A stretch of 15,075 nt of DNA from Geobacillus icigianus (GTDB lineage: Bacteria; Bacillota; Bacilli; Bacillales; Anoxybacillaceae), in the NCBI RefSeq assembly GCF_000750005.1, contig NZ_JPYA01000072.1, positions 1 to 15,075 of the forward strand, read 5' to 3'. The notes under the pieces are model-generated. The model was not told the DNA's origin. It did not search any database and saw only the letters and a program-made list of their open reading frames with translations. A program made the position numbers and the translations under genes. How positions within the stretch are numbered: the stretch's first letter is position 1; the number at the start of each line of letters is the position of its first letter. Positions 8,164 to 15,075 of the stretch are shown piece by piece.

Positions 8164-8832
8164 ATGGAGGAACAACTGTTGCGTCAATTGACAGAACTCG
8201 TGCAGCATCTCGTTCACGACATGACCGGAGTCAAACAAAATTTGCAAACGGTCGTGCAAAACATCGCCACCCTTCAAAAAGATGTCGATACGTTGAAAAA
8301 AGATGTCGATACGCTGAAAAAAGACGTGGATATCATGAAAAAAGACATGGACATCATGAAAAAAGACATGGACATCATGAAGAAAGATATGGACATCATG
8401 AAGAAAGACATGGACATCATGAAGAAAGATATGGATGCCATGAAAAAAGACATGGATACTATGAAAAAAGACATGGATGCCATGAAACAGGAAATCCAGC
8501 TCGTGAAACAAAAGGTAGACAAGCTCGAACGGCGCATGGATCGGCTTGAACAACGGATGGACAAACAAGAAGAAGAACTGCGCTGGCTAAAAGAGCAAAC
8601 AAAAGAAAATACGGAGATGATCAAAGCCATCCGCGACAATCAACTCGAGCAGCGAAGCATTCAAGACGGCATGCGCCATGAAATTGCCAACCTTCGCGGC
8701 GAAGTCGTCGACATTCGCGGAAACATGGCGACCAAAGAAGACATCTCCCTCATTCATCAGCGTCTTGATTATCAACTTGGCCGCATCGCGCGGGTGGAAG
8801 AGGAAATCCACTTGTTGAAGGCGGCAAACTAG
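8164..8832 (+). CDS. Heptad-repeat coiled-coil protein of unknown function
   Basis: A 222-residue protein predicted to be almost entirely alpha-helical, with no signal peptide, membrane segment or cysteine. Residues 38-107 are ten tandem heptads of the type K-K-D-M-D-I-M, with Val/Leu and then Met at the a and d positions, so a long parallel coiled coil and oligomer are expected. Regular heptads continue in KVDKLERRMDRLEQRMD (about 115-131). The tail (DISLIHQRLDYQLGRIARVEEEIHLLKA) is less regular and may be the conserved part of the family. I do not recognise a named family. AAGGAGG (8145-8151) is 12 bases before the ATG at 8164, which is long; a TTG at 8152 is too close, and a CTG at 8161 has better spacing but is rare. 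The gene stands alone, divergent from the MBL gene. Confidence 0.85.
   Translation: MEEQLLRQLTELVQHLVHDMTGVKQNLQTVVQNIATLQKDVDTLKKDVDTLKKDVDIMKKDMDIMKKDMDIMKKDMDIMKKDMDIMKKDMDAMKKDMDTMKKDMDAMKQEIQLVKQKVDKLERRMDRLEQRMDKQEEELRWLKEQTKENTEMIKAIRDNQLEQRSIQDGMRHEIANLRGEVVDIRGNMATKEDISLIHQRLDYQLGRIARVEEEIHLLKAAN
8275..8484 (+). repeat. Ten tandem 21-bp repeats inside the coiled-coil gene
   Basis: Ten consecutive in-frame 21-base units run from CAAAAAGATGTCG.. to ..GATGCCATG. Two central units are identical (AAAAAAGACATGGACATCATG) and neighbours differ by one to a few bases, mostly at third positions. This is the pattern of a minisatellite that grew by slippage or unequal exchange; each unit adds one heptad without shifting the frame. 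Confidence 0.95.
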
Positions 8833-9068
8833 CAGGCATGGTGAGCACGTCTAAGTGAACATCTTCCGCGGCTCGTTCGTCAATTCCGTCAAGGCGTTTC
8901 AGGAGCACAATAGTCTAAGCGAACATCTTCCTTTCGCTTTTTGTTTGGCTGCCAACTTTACGATGCGAGCTATCATATCCTCTCCGGGCTCGGTCCATCG
9001 CTTGGGCTGCGATGGTTGTTTCGACGTCCATCCAGCCTTTGGCCAGCAAAAGAACGAATTCGGACGAT
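8833..9068. other. Intergenic stretch with a short direct repeat, no gene seen
   Basis: This gap between the coiled-coil gene and the ABC importer holds no convincing gene. Several frames stay open across it, but none has a ribosome site or recognisable domain. Its one distinct structure is a duplicated 19-base sequence described separately. It may be decayed mobile or coding DNA. Confidence 0.4.
8849..8931. repeat. Direct repeat GTCTAAGYGAACATCTTCC, two copies
   Basis: Copies at 8849-8867 and 8913-8931 agree at 18 of 19 bases (T/C at position 8), 64 bases apart. Each is preceded by GAGCAC (8843-8848 and 8903-8908), with 4 extra bases in the second copy. On the minus strand each copy would encode RKMF followed by Ala or Thr and then a stop, so it may be a duplicated gene end. 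Confidence 0.7.
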
Positions 9069-9107
9069 AAACAAAGCCACACCGGTAAATGTTGTGTGGC
9101 TTTGTTT
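9069..9107 (-). terminator. Terminator of the Ugp-type ABC operon (bidirectional)
   Basis: A perfect 14-bp stem (9069-9082 with 9094-9107, AAACAAAGCCACAC/GTGTGGCTTTGTTT) with an 11-base loop lies 22 bases past the stop of the binding-protein gene. T-rich ends on both strands suggest it can also end transcripts from the coiled-coil gene. Confidence 0.85.
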
Positions 9108-9129
9108 GCATCTCCATATGACCATTCGA

Positions 9130-10446
9130 TCAATTGGTTTTTTGCAATACCCGATTCGTCTCCTTAGCCGCCTGATCGAGCGCCTCTTGCGGATCTACCC
9201 CTTCATATAGCTGCTCCATCGCCTTTACTACGTGTTGGCGCGATTCCGGAAATACCGTTATGAGCGCCCCTTGAGTCGCCGCCGTCGGCTTCGTTTCATG
9301 GAGCTGGTCAACAGCCACTTTCAATTGTGGGTACTTTTTCCACTCTTCTTTAACGAGCGGTTCATCGTAGGCGGCGGGATTGATGGCAAAATACCCTGTG
9401 CGCACGTGCCACTTGGCTTGAACGGAAGGACTGGTTACGTATTTCATGAACTCCCAAGCCGCTTTCTGCTCCTTCTCGCTGCTTCCTTTCATCATCCAAA
9501 GAGAAGCGCCGCCGATGACCACCCCTTGGCGCTCAATCCCGTCCGGAACGGGCAAATACGAAACCCCGACCGAAAACGGTGAGTTGTCGATTAGCGACTT
9601 GAGGCCGGCCGATGAATCCAAATACATGGCTATTTTTCCTGCTTGAAACGCCGCGCGCATATCGTCCCAATTTTGCCCGGCGTTATAAAACGTGCCGTCC
9701 CGATACATATCGCGGATCAGCTCAAACACTCGTCTTCCTTCCTGTCCATGAAACACCGCTTCGGTGGCATCCGCGCTTCTGCCGTTGTCATGGTTGACAT
9801 ACAATCCGCCTTGCACGGCGATCATCTCTTCAAAAAACCAGCCGTAGTTCAACATCGAGAATCCATATTGTTTTGTTTCCTTTCCGCTTTTCTTTGTCAG
9901 CTTTTTCGCCGCTTCTTTCAGTTCACTGTAAGTGAGCGGTGGTTTTTCGGGATCGAGCCCCGCTTTTCGGAACGCATCCTTATTGTAAATTAGCACCGGC
10001 GTCGATGAGTTGAACGGCATGGAGTAAATTCGCCCGTTGACTGTATAATAACGAACAATGTTTTTCTCCCATTGCGAAACGTCGTACTGGTCCTTGTCGA
10101 TCCATGTTTGTACCGGAACGATTTGCCTGCTGTCGATCATATGCTTCGTCCCGACTTCAAACGTCTGCATGATCGTCGGCGCTTCTTTCGTTCCGGCCAC
10201 CGCGTTCCATTTCGTCAATGCTTCTTCATATGTACCTTGAAACACAGGTTTGACCTCAATGTCTGAATGAGTTTGATTAAAATCGTTGACAATTTCCTCT
10301 AACACCGGCTGCAAATCCCCGCTCATCGAGTGCCAAAACACCACTTCCGTTTTTCGATTGGCGGTCTCCCCCTTGGAATCCACACTTGAACATCCAGCGA
10401 TGATCGATACGAAAGCGAGTAGTAATCCAAGCAAAACATTTTTCAC
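9130..10446 (-). CDS. ugpB: Glycerol-3-phosphate ABC importer, substrate-binding lipoprotein
   Basis: A 438-residue extracellular solute-binding protein (family 1). The signal ends in a lipobox with Cys19 (SIIAG-C), so the mature protein is anchored to the outer face of the membrane. Blocks shared with E. coli UgpB are clear: QTFEVGT (94-100), MPFNSSTPVLIYNKDAF (143-159), KAGLDPEKPP (161-170), IGGASLW (311-317) and WHVRTGYFAI (346-355). UgpB binds glycerol-3-phosphate and phosphodiesters such as glycerophosphocholine and hands them to the permease pair. Start is a GTG at 10446, preceded by GGGAGGAGA; the ORF lies 17 bases after the permease gene. It is the last gene of the operon, with a terminator behind it. 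Related carbohydrate binders are possible but the block identity favours Ugp. Confidence 0.88.
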   Translation of the reverse strand: MKNVLLGLLLAFVSIIAGCSSVDSKGETANRKTEVVFWHSMSGDLQPVLEEIVNDFNQTHSDIEVKPVFQGTYEEALTKWNAVAGTKEAPTIMQTFEVGTKHMIDSRQIVPVQTWIDKDQYDVSQWEKNIVRYYTVNGRIYSMPFNSSTPVLIYNKDAFRKAGLDPEKPPLTYSELKEAAKKLTKKSGKETKQYGFSMLNYGWFFEEMIAVQGGLYVNHDNGRSADATEAVFHGQEGRRVFELIRDMYRDGTFYNAGQNWDDMRAAFQAGKIAMYLDSSAGLKSLIDNSPFSVGVSYLPVPDGIERQGVVIGGASLWMMKGSSEKEQKAAWEFMKYVTSPSVQAKWHVRTGYFAINPAAYDEPLVKEEWKKYPQLKVAVDQLHETKPTAATQGALITVFPESRQHVVKAMEQLYEGVDPQEALDQAAKETNRVLQKTN

Positions 10447-10463
10447 GTTGTTCTCCTCCCCCG

Positions 10464-11276
10464 TTATTGGATGGCCCCTTGCATCAATCCTTTACGCAAC
10501 TGCTTCTGGCCGACAAACAACAGTACCAATGTCGGCAGCATCGCCACAACGGCCGCTGCCATGACGACGCCCCAACTGTTCGCCATTTCTTGCGTCTGCA
10601 GCTGCTTCAGCCCGATCTGCACAGTGCGGACGCGATCATCGCTCGTGACAAGCAGCGGCCATAAGTACATGTTCCAAGCATCCAAAAAACTATAAACCGC
10701 CAGTGTCACCAAGCCGGTTTTGGAAAGCGGCAACGCAATGTGACAAAAAAAGCGGAAATTCCCGATGCCGGACAGACGAGCCGCCTCATACAGCTCGTAA
10801 GGAATTTGGCGAAACTGTTGCCGCAATAAAAAGATGCCAAACGCCATCGCCCAAAAGGGAATCGTTAATCCGAAATAATGGTTCGTCCAACCGAGCTGCT
10901 GGACCGTTAAAAAATTCGGAATGACCGTCGCCTCCCACGGAACGAGCATCGTTGCAATGCAAATGTAAAACCAGGCATCGCGGCCGGGAAAGCGGAGAAA
11001 CACAAAAGCGAAAGCAGCCAAGCTCGAAACGATCAGGCGACCGATCGTGATCACGGAAGCGACAAACAAACTGTTGAGCAAATACGACCCGAGCGGCGCC
11101 TGTTTGAACGCCGCTTGATAGTTGGTCCACTCCCACCGCTCAGGCCACAGGCGCCCAGCAAAGATATCGGCTTTATCCATAAAGCTCATCAACAGAGCAT
11201 AGACCATCGGAAATAAAAGAAGCGCTGAACATATGCATAGCCCCCCATAATAAGCAACAAACCGGACCGTTTTCAT
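10464..11276 (-). CDS. ugpE: Glycerol-3-phosphate ABC importer, permease subunit UgpE
   Basis: A 270-residue inner-membrane permease of the MalG/UgpE type with six predicted helices. The cytoplasmic EAA loop that docks to the ATPase is EAARLSG (164-170) through IALPLSKTG (180-188). It pairs with the UgpA-type subunit to form the channel. I chose the ATG at 11276, because it overlaps the stop of the preceding permease gene as ATGA and follows GAGAGGAAGG; the same frame is open much further upstream, but that part is inside the preceding gene and reads as low-complexity noise. Confidence 0.9.
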   Translation of the reverse strand: MKTVRFVAYYGGLCICSALLLFPMVYALLMSFMDKADIFAGRLWPERWEWTNYQAAFKQAPLGSYLLNSLFVASVITIGRLIVSSLAAFAFVFLRFPGRDAWFYICIATMLVPWEATVIPNFLTVQQLGWTNHYFGLTIPFWAMAFGIFLLRQQFRQIPYELYEAARLSGIGNFRFFCHIALPLSKTGLVTLAVYSFLDAWNMYLWPLLVTSDDRVRTVQIGLKQLQTQEMANSWGVVMAAAVVAMLPTLVLLFVGQKQLRKGLMQGAIQ

Positions 11277-12214
11277 TGATAATGCACCTTCCTCTCGGCA
11301 AACCGAAACTGCAAAAATGTAATCGCGGCGATGATGACAAACAGTACGATCGCCTGGGCGCTGGCGAAACCGAACTGATAGTTGACGAACGCCTCCCGGT
11401 AAATGGCATACACGAACACATTGGTGGCATCCACCGGCCCGCCTTTCGTTAAGAAGTCGATTTGTCCGAACGTTTGCAGCGCTTGGATGAGCGAGACGGT
11501 CGTGACAAAAAACAAAGTCGGCGATAGCAGCGGCACGCTCACCGTCCATAATTGGCGCCAATAGCTAAGTCCAGCGATGCGCGCGCTTTCGTACAAGGAC
11601 GGATCGATGTTTTGCAGGCCGGCCAGCAACAACAAAAAGGTGAAACCAATATTCATCCATATCGTTGCGATCGCCACCGCATACAACGCCGTATCGGGAT
11701 CAAGGAGCCACGAAACAGCGGGAAAGCCAAGCGCAGACAGCAAGCGGTTCATGATCCCGATGGCTGGGTTGTACATAAACATCCAAATAATAGAAGCTAC
11801 GGCCACGCTCATTCCCATCGTCGAAGCGAACAATGTTCGAAAGATCCCGATTCCTTTCCGCTTTTCATGGACGAGCAGCGCTAGGCAGAAAGCAATGGCG
11901 ACCGTTGTCGGAACGGTAAGGGCGGCAAAGAAAAACGTCGTCTTTACACTGTGCCAAAACGATTCATCTTGAAACAGGGCGGCAAAATGCGCCCAACCTA
12001 CAAAACGGATGGGAGCTCCTTGGTAATTCGTAGAAAACATGCTTAAGTACAACGTTCTTGCCAACGGATAGAACAGAAAGACGCCAAACAACAGCAAGGA
12101 AGGCAAAAGATAGACCATCCCTTCCATCCATGCCTTCATCGCCGTCCGCCGCACCGTCGGCTGGGTTGGAACGGGCCATGCTGATGGCATGGGGGATGAA
12201 ACCCGGTCATTCAT
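11273..12214 (-). CDS. ugpA: Glycerol-3-phosphate ABC importer, permease subunit UgpA
   Basis: A 313-residue MalF/UgpA-type permease with six main membrane helices after a 28-residue hydrophilic N-terminus. The EAA docking loop is ESARIAG (209-215) followed by SVPLLSP (226-232). It forms a heterodimer with the UgpE subunit. Its ATG overlaps the end of the ATPase gene by four bases and its own stop overlaps the start of ugpE, so the three genes are translationally coupled. GAGGAGG is 11 bases before the start, slightly far. Confidence 0.9.
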   Translation of the reverse strand: MNDRVSSPMPSAWPVPTQPTVRRTAMKAWMEGMVYLLPSLLLFGVFLFYPLARTLYLSMFSTNYQGAPIRFVGWAHFAALFQDESFWHSVKTTFFFAALTVPTTVAIAFCLALLVHEKRKGIGIFRTLFASTMGMSVAVASIIWMFMYNPAIGIMNRLLSALGFPAVSWLLDPDTALYAVAIATIWMNIGFTFLLLLAGLQNIDPSLYESARIAGLSYWRQLWTVSVPLLSPTLFFVTTVSLIQALQTFGQIDFLTKGGPVDATNVFVYAIYREAFVNYQFGFASAQAIVLFVIIAAITFLQFRFAERKVHYQ

Positions 12215-13311
12215 CGCTCAAATGCCTCCTCTTCTCTTCTCGTCGGCGGCCCGATCCGCTTGCTGTGGCCATCGAAAAAGTGGAGGGCATGTTCATCAAA
12301 CGAAAATGACGCCACTTCGCCGACAGTCACATTTGCTTGTCCGCTCCAACGCGCCGTCCAATGAATTTGTTTCGTCAATTCAAACGTTACAAGCGTTTCG
12401 CTGCCAAGCCGCTCTACATGGACGATGCTAGCCGTTACATGCCCGTCCCCGAGCGCTACCCGATGAATATGCTCCGGACGAAGGCCGATCGTCACCCGTT
12501 CTGTCTTCGGCAAAGGGCGGCGCATCAAGCGAACGGGGCGCTCGTTTTGCAAAAGAAGCGAATGTTCAAGCACGTGCGCCTCTGCCAAGTTCATAGGCGG
12601 CGTTCCGACAAACGAAGCCACGAACGTATTGGCCGGATGATTGTATATGTCAAGCGGGGCGCCAACTTGCTGCGGATGCCCAGCCCGCAAAATCATGACC
12701 CGATCCGCCATCGTCATGGCCTCGGTTTGGTCATGGGTGACGTAAATCACCGTCATGCCGAGCTGCCGCTGCAAACGGCGGAGCTCAACACGCATGGTCG
12801 CTCGCAGTTTCGCATCCAAATTGGAGAGCGGTTCGTCCATTAGGCAAAGCGGCGTTCTCGCTACAATCGCCCGCCCTAAAGCGACGCGCTGGCGCTGTCC
12901 TCCCGACAGTTCCCGCGGTTTTCGTCCCAATACATCCGTCAGCCCGAGCATTTCCGCCGCTTCTAGGCAACGGCGCCTTTGCTCTTCTTTCGGCACCTTT
13001 TGCGCCTGCAAAACGATGCGCATGTTTTGCTCGACGGTCAAATGCGGATATAACGCATAGTTTTGAAAAACCATCGACAATCGGCGCGCATGAGGCGGCC
13101 AATCGTTCGCTACCTGCCCGTCGATCAATATGTAACCGGACGTCAGCGATTCAAGGCCAGCAATAAGCCGCAGCAGCGTGCTTTTACCGCATCCCGATGG
13201 GCCGACAAGCACAAAAAACTCCCCTGATTCAATCGCCACACTCACATTCTCCACAACCTGCTTTTTGCCATCATACGATTTCGTCACGTCAATAAGCTCA
13301 AGAAACGCCAT
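12211..13311 (-). CDS. ugpC: Glycerol-3-phosphate ABC importer, ATP-binding subunit (UgpC/MsmK type)
   Basis: A 366-residue ATPase energising the importer at the cytoplasmic face. The motifs are in order: Walker A GPSGCGKST (37-45), Q-loop VFQNYALYPH (81-90), signature LSGGQ (135-139), Walker B LCLMDE (155-160) and switch His193. Residues from about 235 form the C-terminal OB/TOBE regulatory domain (IGLRPEHIH..) typical of the MalK/UgpC group. Such subunits can be shared between sugar importers, but here it is the first gene of a full set. In E. coli the order is ugpBAEC, so the ATPase-first order is a rearrangement. GAGGAGGAAGG precedes the ATG at 13311. Confidence 0.92.
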   Translation of the reverse strand: MAFLELIDVTKSYDGKKQVVENVSVAIESGEFFVLVGPSGCGKSTLLRLIAGLESLTSGYILIDGQVANDWPPHARRLSMVFQNYALYPHLTVEQNMRIVLQAQKVPKEEQRRRCLEAAEMLGLTDVLGRKPRELSGGQRQRVALGRAIVARTPLCLMDEPLSNLDAKLRATMRVELRRLQRQLGMTVIYVTHDQTEAMTMADRVMILRAGHPQQVGAPLDIYNHPANTFVASFVGTPPMNLAEAHVLEHSLLLQNERPVRLMRRPLPKTERVTIGLRPEHIHRVALGDGHVTASIVHVERLGSETLVTFELTKQIHWTARWSGQANVTVGEVASFSFDEHALHFFDGHSKRIGPPTRREEEAFER

Positions 13312-13343
13312 TGCCTTCCTCCTCTTTTTCCGTTTTCTATTCC

Positions 13344-13397
13344 ATCGTAATCCATTTTTGTAAATACAGTCTGAACGTACGTTTTGATTTATGTAAA
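13344..13397 (-). promoter_or_regulatory. Candidate PhoP-box promoter of the Ugp operon
   Basis: On the minus strand TTTACA occurs at 13392-13397 and 13359-13364, exactly 33 bases apart. A 5/6 match TTCAGA lies between at 13370-13375, so three of the four sites on an 11-base period resemble the Bacillus PhoP hexamer TT(A/T/C)ACA. A TACGAT -10-like hexamer (13344-13349) follows nine bases after the last box. There is no good -35, as is usual for PhoP-activated promoters. One of the four expected boxes (13381-13386) does not match. A perfect AACGTACGTT palindrome (13374-13383) sits in the middle. Confidence 0.4.
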
Positions 13398-13498
13398 TAT
13401 TTCGTAATGAAATCCCCTACGTTACCACTTCAAAGTTCCTCCTCTCGTTCTCCGGCACACGGTTCATTAAGCTGTCACTGGGACTTATGTTGAGGGCA

Positions 13499-13530
13499 AT
13501 AAAAAAGACGCCCTGCCAACGCAGAGCGTC
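13499..13530 (-). terminator. Terminator of the peptide transporter gene
   Basis: GACGC-CTGC pairs with GCAG-GCGTC (13507-13516 with 13521-13530, with one small internal mismatch) over a four-base loop. On the minus strand it is followed by a run of six or more T residues. It lies about 50 bases after the stop of the transporter gene. Confidence 0.85.
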
Positions 13531-13580
13531 CTGTCTTTAAATACGATTGTCTTCCTAAACAGCGGCAACCATCCGCCCAA

Positions 13581-15071
13581 TTATCGGACCCCTCTCATCA
13601 ACCGCTGGATGCTTGGCGCAAGGGCGAATAAGATCAAGCTTAAAACGAGCGCCGCCCCGCCGATCGTGCCAAAGTACGCCGTTTCATTCTCCGGCGTGTA
13701 AAAGCGGACGAGCTGGGCGTTGATCGCTTGCGCCGCCGCGTTTGACAAAAACCAAAGGCTCATCGTTTGCGCCGAAAACGCCGCCGGGGCGAGTTTCGTC
13801 GTCGCCGACAGACCGACCGGCGACAAGCAAAGCTCGCCGAGCACGACGATGAAATAGCTCAACACAAGCCAAATCGGATGGACGAGCTCACCACCGCTCA
13901 AATGCCCAGGCACGAGGATAACGATAAACGACAGGCCGGCAAACAACAGGCCAAGAGCGAATTTTTGCGGGATCGTCGGCTGCCGTTTGCCGAGCTTCAC
14001 CCACATCCACGCGAACACCGGAGCCAAAATAATGATAAATAGCGGGTTCAGCGACTGGAACCATGCAGGCGACAAGTGGATGCCTGCTACATCCAACTGC
14101 GTACGCTTGTCTGCATAGTTCGCCAAAATGGTTGACCCTTGTTCTTGAATCGCCCAAAACATCGCCGAAGCGACAAACAGCGGAATGTAGGCGATGACGC
14201 GCGACCGCTCTTCGGCCGTCGTTTTCGGGCTGCGGTACATCACGACAAAATAAATGATCGGGATGATGATGCCTAAAATACCGACAAGGGAAATAAACGT
14301 TTCCACCGTAAACCAACCGTTGGGAATCAAAATCGCGAGCAGCACAGCAATCACGACCGCTGCGCCCCCGGCGACCGCCGCCGTTTTTTTCTTTTCTTCC
14401 GGCGTCAGCGGGTTGGGGACATACGTCCCGGCCAGCCCAAGATTTTTCGTTCTTGTCGCCACAAACACAACTAGCCCAAGAAACATACCAACAGCAGCGA
14501 GCCCAAAACCGAGATGGAAGTTGTATTTCATCCCCACTGTGCCAACAATAAGCGGAGCCAAAAACCCCCCGAGGTTGATGCCCATGTAAAAAATGCTGAA
14601 CCCGGCGTCGCGGCGGTCATCGCCAGGCTTGTACATATCGCCGACAATGCTCGAGACGTTCGGCTTTAACAACCCGGTGCCAAGAACGATGAGCGCCATC
14701 GACACAAACAGCGCCGCCGCCCCGCCCGGAACGGCCAACGCGATATGGCCAGCCATAATGAGAAGGCCGCCGTAAAAGACCGCGCGCGACGTACCGAATA
14801 CACGGTCGGCAAGCCAGCCGCCAATGATTCCCGACATGTACACAAGCGCCCCGTAAATCGACATGATCGCGAGCGCTAGATGCTCATCGAGCCCCAACCC
14901 GCCTTTCGACACTTCATAATACATGTAATACACTAAAATGGCGCGCATGCCATAGTACGAAAAACGCTCCCAAAACTCAGTAAAAAAGAGCGTAAATAGT
15001 CCTTTCGGGTGACCAAAAAACCCCCGTTGAGGAACACTGGAAGCGATTTCTTTTTTATCAAGAGATACCAT
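13581..15071 (-). CDS. Proton-coupled oligopeptide transporter, POT/PTR family
   Basis: A 496-residue MFS-type transporter with 14 predicted membrane helices, importing di- and tripeptides with protons. Counting from the ATG at 15071, the conserved ExxERF motif gives Glu32, Glu35 and Arg36; Lys136 sits in GLLKPNV, and Glu310 in AIQEQGST is the proton-coupling residue of the G. kaustophilus transporter GkPOT. The PTR2 signature FSIFYMGINLGG is also present. The numbering and sequence match GkPOT very closely from memory. The ATG at 15071 was chosen over an in-frame GTG one codon earlier, because it reproduces the GkPOT N-terminus (M-x-S-x-D-K). The gene is complete, but its ribosome site and promoter are beyond the window's right edge. 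Confidence 0.96.
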   Translation of the reverse strand: MVSLDKKEIASSVPQRGFFGHPKGLFTLFFTEFWERFSYYGMRAILVYYMYYEVSKGGLGLDEHLALAIMSIYGALVYMSGIIGGWLADRVFGTSRAVFYGGLLIMAGHIALAVPGGAAALFVSMALIVLGTGLLKPNVSSIVGDMYKPGDDRRDAGFSIFYMGINLGGFLAPLIVGTVGMKYNFHLGFGLAAVGMFLGLVVFVATRTKNLGLAGTYVPNPLTPEEKKKTAAVAGGAAVVIAVLLAILIPNGWFTVETFISLVGILGIIIPIIYFVVMYRSPKTTAEERSRVIAYIPLFVASAMFWAIQEQGSTILANYADKRTQLDVAGIHLSPAWFQSLNPLFIIILAPVFAWMWVKLGKRQPTIPQKFALGLLFAGLSFIVILVPGHLSGGELVHPIWLVLSYFIVVLGELCLSPVGLSATTKLAPAAFSAQTMSLWFLSNAAAQAINAQLVRFYTPENETAYFGTIGGAALVLSLILFALAPSIQRLMRGVR

Positions 15072-15075
15072 CACA

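Noticed and set aside
8275..8484. CRISPR-like array
   Set aside because: The 21-base units are directly adjacent without spacers and are in frame in a coding sequence.
8118..8549. A His-rich plus-strand frame (repeats such as HEKRHGHHEK) over the 21-bp repeats, and a matching open minus-strand frame at 8143-8568
   Set aside because: Because the repeat unit is a multiple of three and free of stops in several frames, other frames stay open by construction. The frame starting at 8164 has the ribosome site and clean heptads that continue beyond the repeat.
8899..9133. Minus-strand frames in the gap before the ABC operon terminator, considered as a transposase tail
   Set aside because: No catalytic motif or terminal inverted repeat could be recognised, and the frames run through the strong terminator hairpin.
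11277..11561. Upstream extension of the UgpE reading frame by 95 codons
   Set aside because: It lies wholly inside ugpA in another frame; the ATGA overlap and the conserved N-terminus place the start at 11276.
9130..13311. A maltose or other sugar ABC importer in place of Ugp
   Set aside because: The ATPase and permeases would fit either, but the binding protein shares long blocks (MPFNSSTP, IGGASLW, WHVRTGY) with UgpB, so the glycerol-3-phosphate assignment is preferred.

Overview
The window looks like a chromosomal segment from a thermophilic Gram-positive bacillus of the genus Geobacillus, close to the kaustophilus/thermoleovorans/stearothermophilus group. Two proteins carry this assignment: a secreted family I.5 thermostable lipase in which every catalytic, zinc and calcium ligand known for Geobacillus lipases is present, and a POT peptide transporter that appears nearly identical to the crystallised G. 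kaustophilus protein (GkPOT), judged from memory. Strong AGGAGG-type ribosome sites, some GTG starts and GC-rich hairpin terminators fit a Firmicute.

Layout from left to right. At 1-902 (minus) is a single-gene RpiR/MurR-type sugar-phosphate regulator with its own terminator. At 1063-1590 (plus) is a cytoplasmic YceI-family protein with a good sigma-A promoter that overlaps a TTGAATTCAA palindrome, and a strong terminator. At 1810-2888 (minus) a two-gene unit of pterin-4a-carbinolamine dehydratase and a 3-hydroxybutyrate-dehydrogenase-like SDR overlaps by ATGA. Upstream lies a short unrecognised coding-like remnant and an extended -10 promoter. At 3417-4667 (minus) is the lipase, with a clear promoter and terminator. 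Right behind its promoter is a plus-strand C-terminal fragment of an SGNH/GDSL rhamnogalacturonan-acetylesterase-type enzyme (4755-5261), which still has a terminator. At 5382-6359 (minus) is a BASS-type sodium symporter and at 6573-7556 (minus) an MBL-fold hydrolase.

At 7557-8163 is a long gene-poor, pyrimidine-rich stretch that leads into a plus-strand gene for an all-helical coiled-coil protein. That gene contains ten 21-bp (7-residue) tandem repeats. A 300-base gap follows, with a short direct repeat and a bidirectional hairpin. At 9130-13311 (minus) is a complete four-gene ABC importer of the glycerol-3-phosphate (Ugp) type in the order ATPase, permease, permease, lipoprotein. Its genes are joined by ATGA overlaps, and TTTACA hexamers upstream resemble PhoP boxes. 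At 13581-15071 (minus) is the proton-coupled peptide transporter, with its promoter beyond the window edge.

Most of the window is uptake and scavenging: extracellular lipid hydrolysis, glycerol-phosphate import, peptide import and a sodium symporter, plus small redox/ketone-body enzymes. I see no CRISPR array, tRNA, rRNA, prophage or intact insertion sequence, and no obvious new multi-gene system. The most unusual items are the coiled-coil repeat gene, the decayed esterase abutting the lipase promoter, and the pterin dehydratase/SDR pairing.
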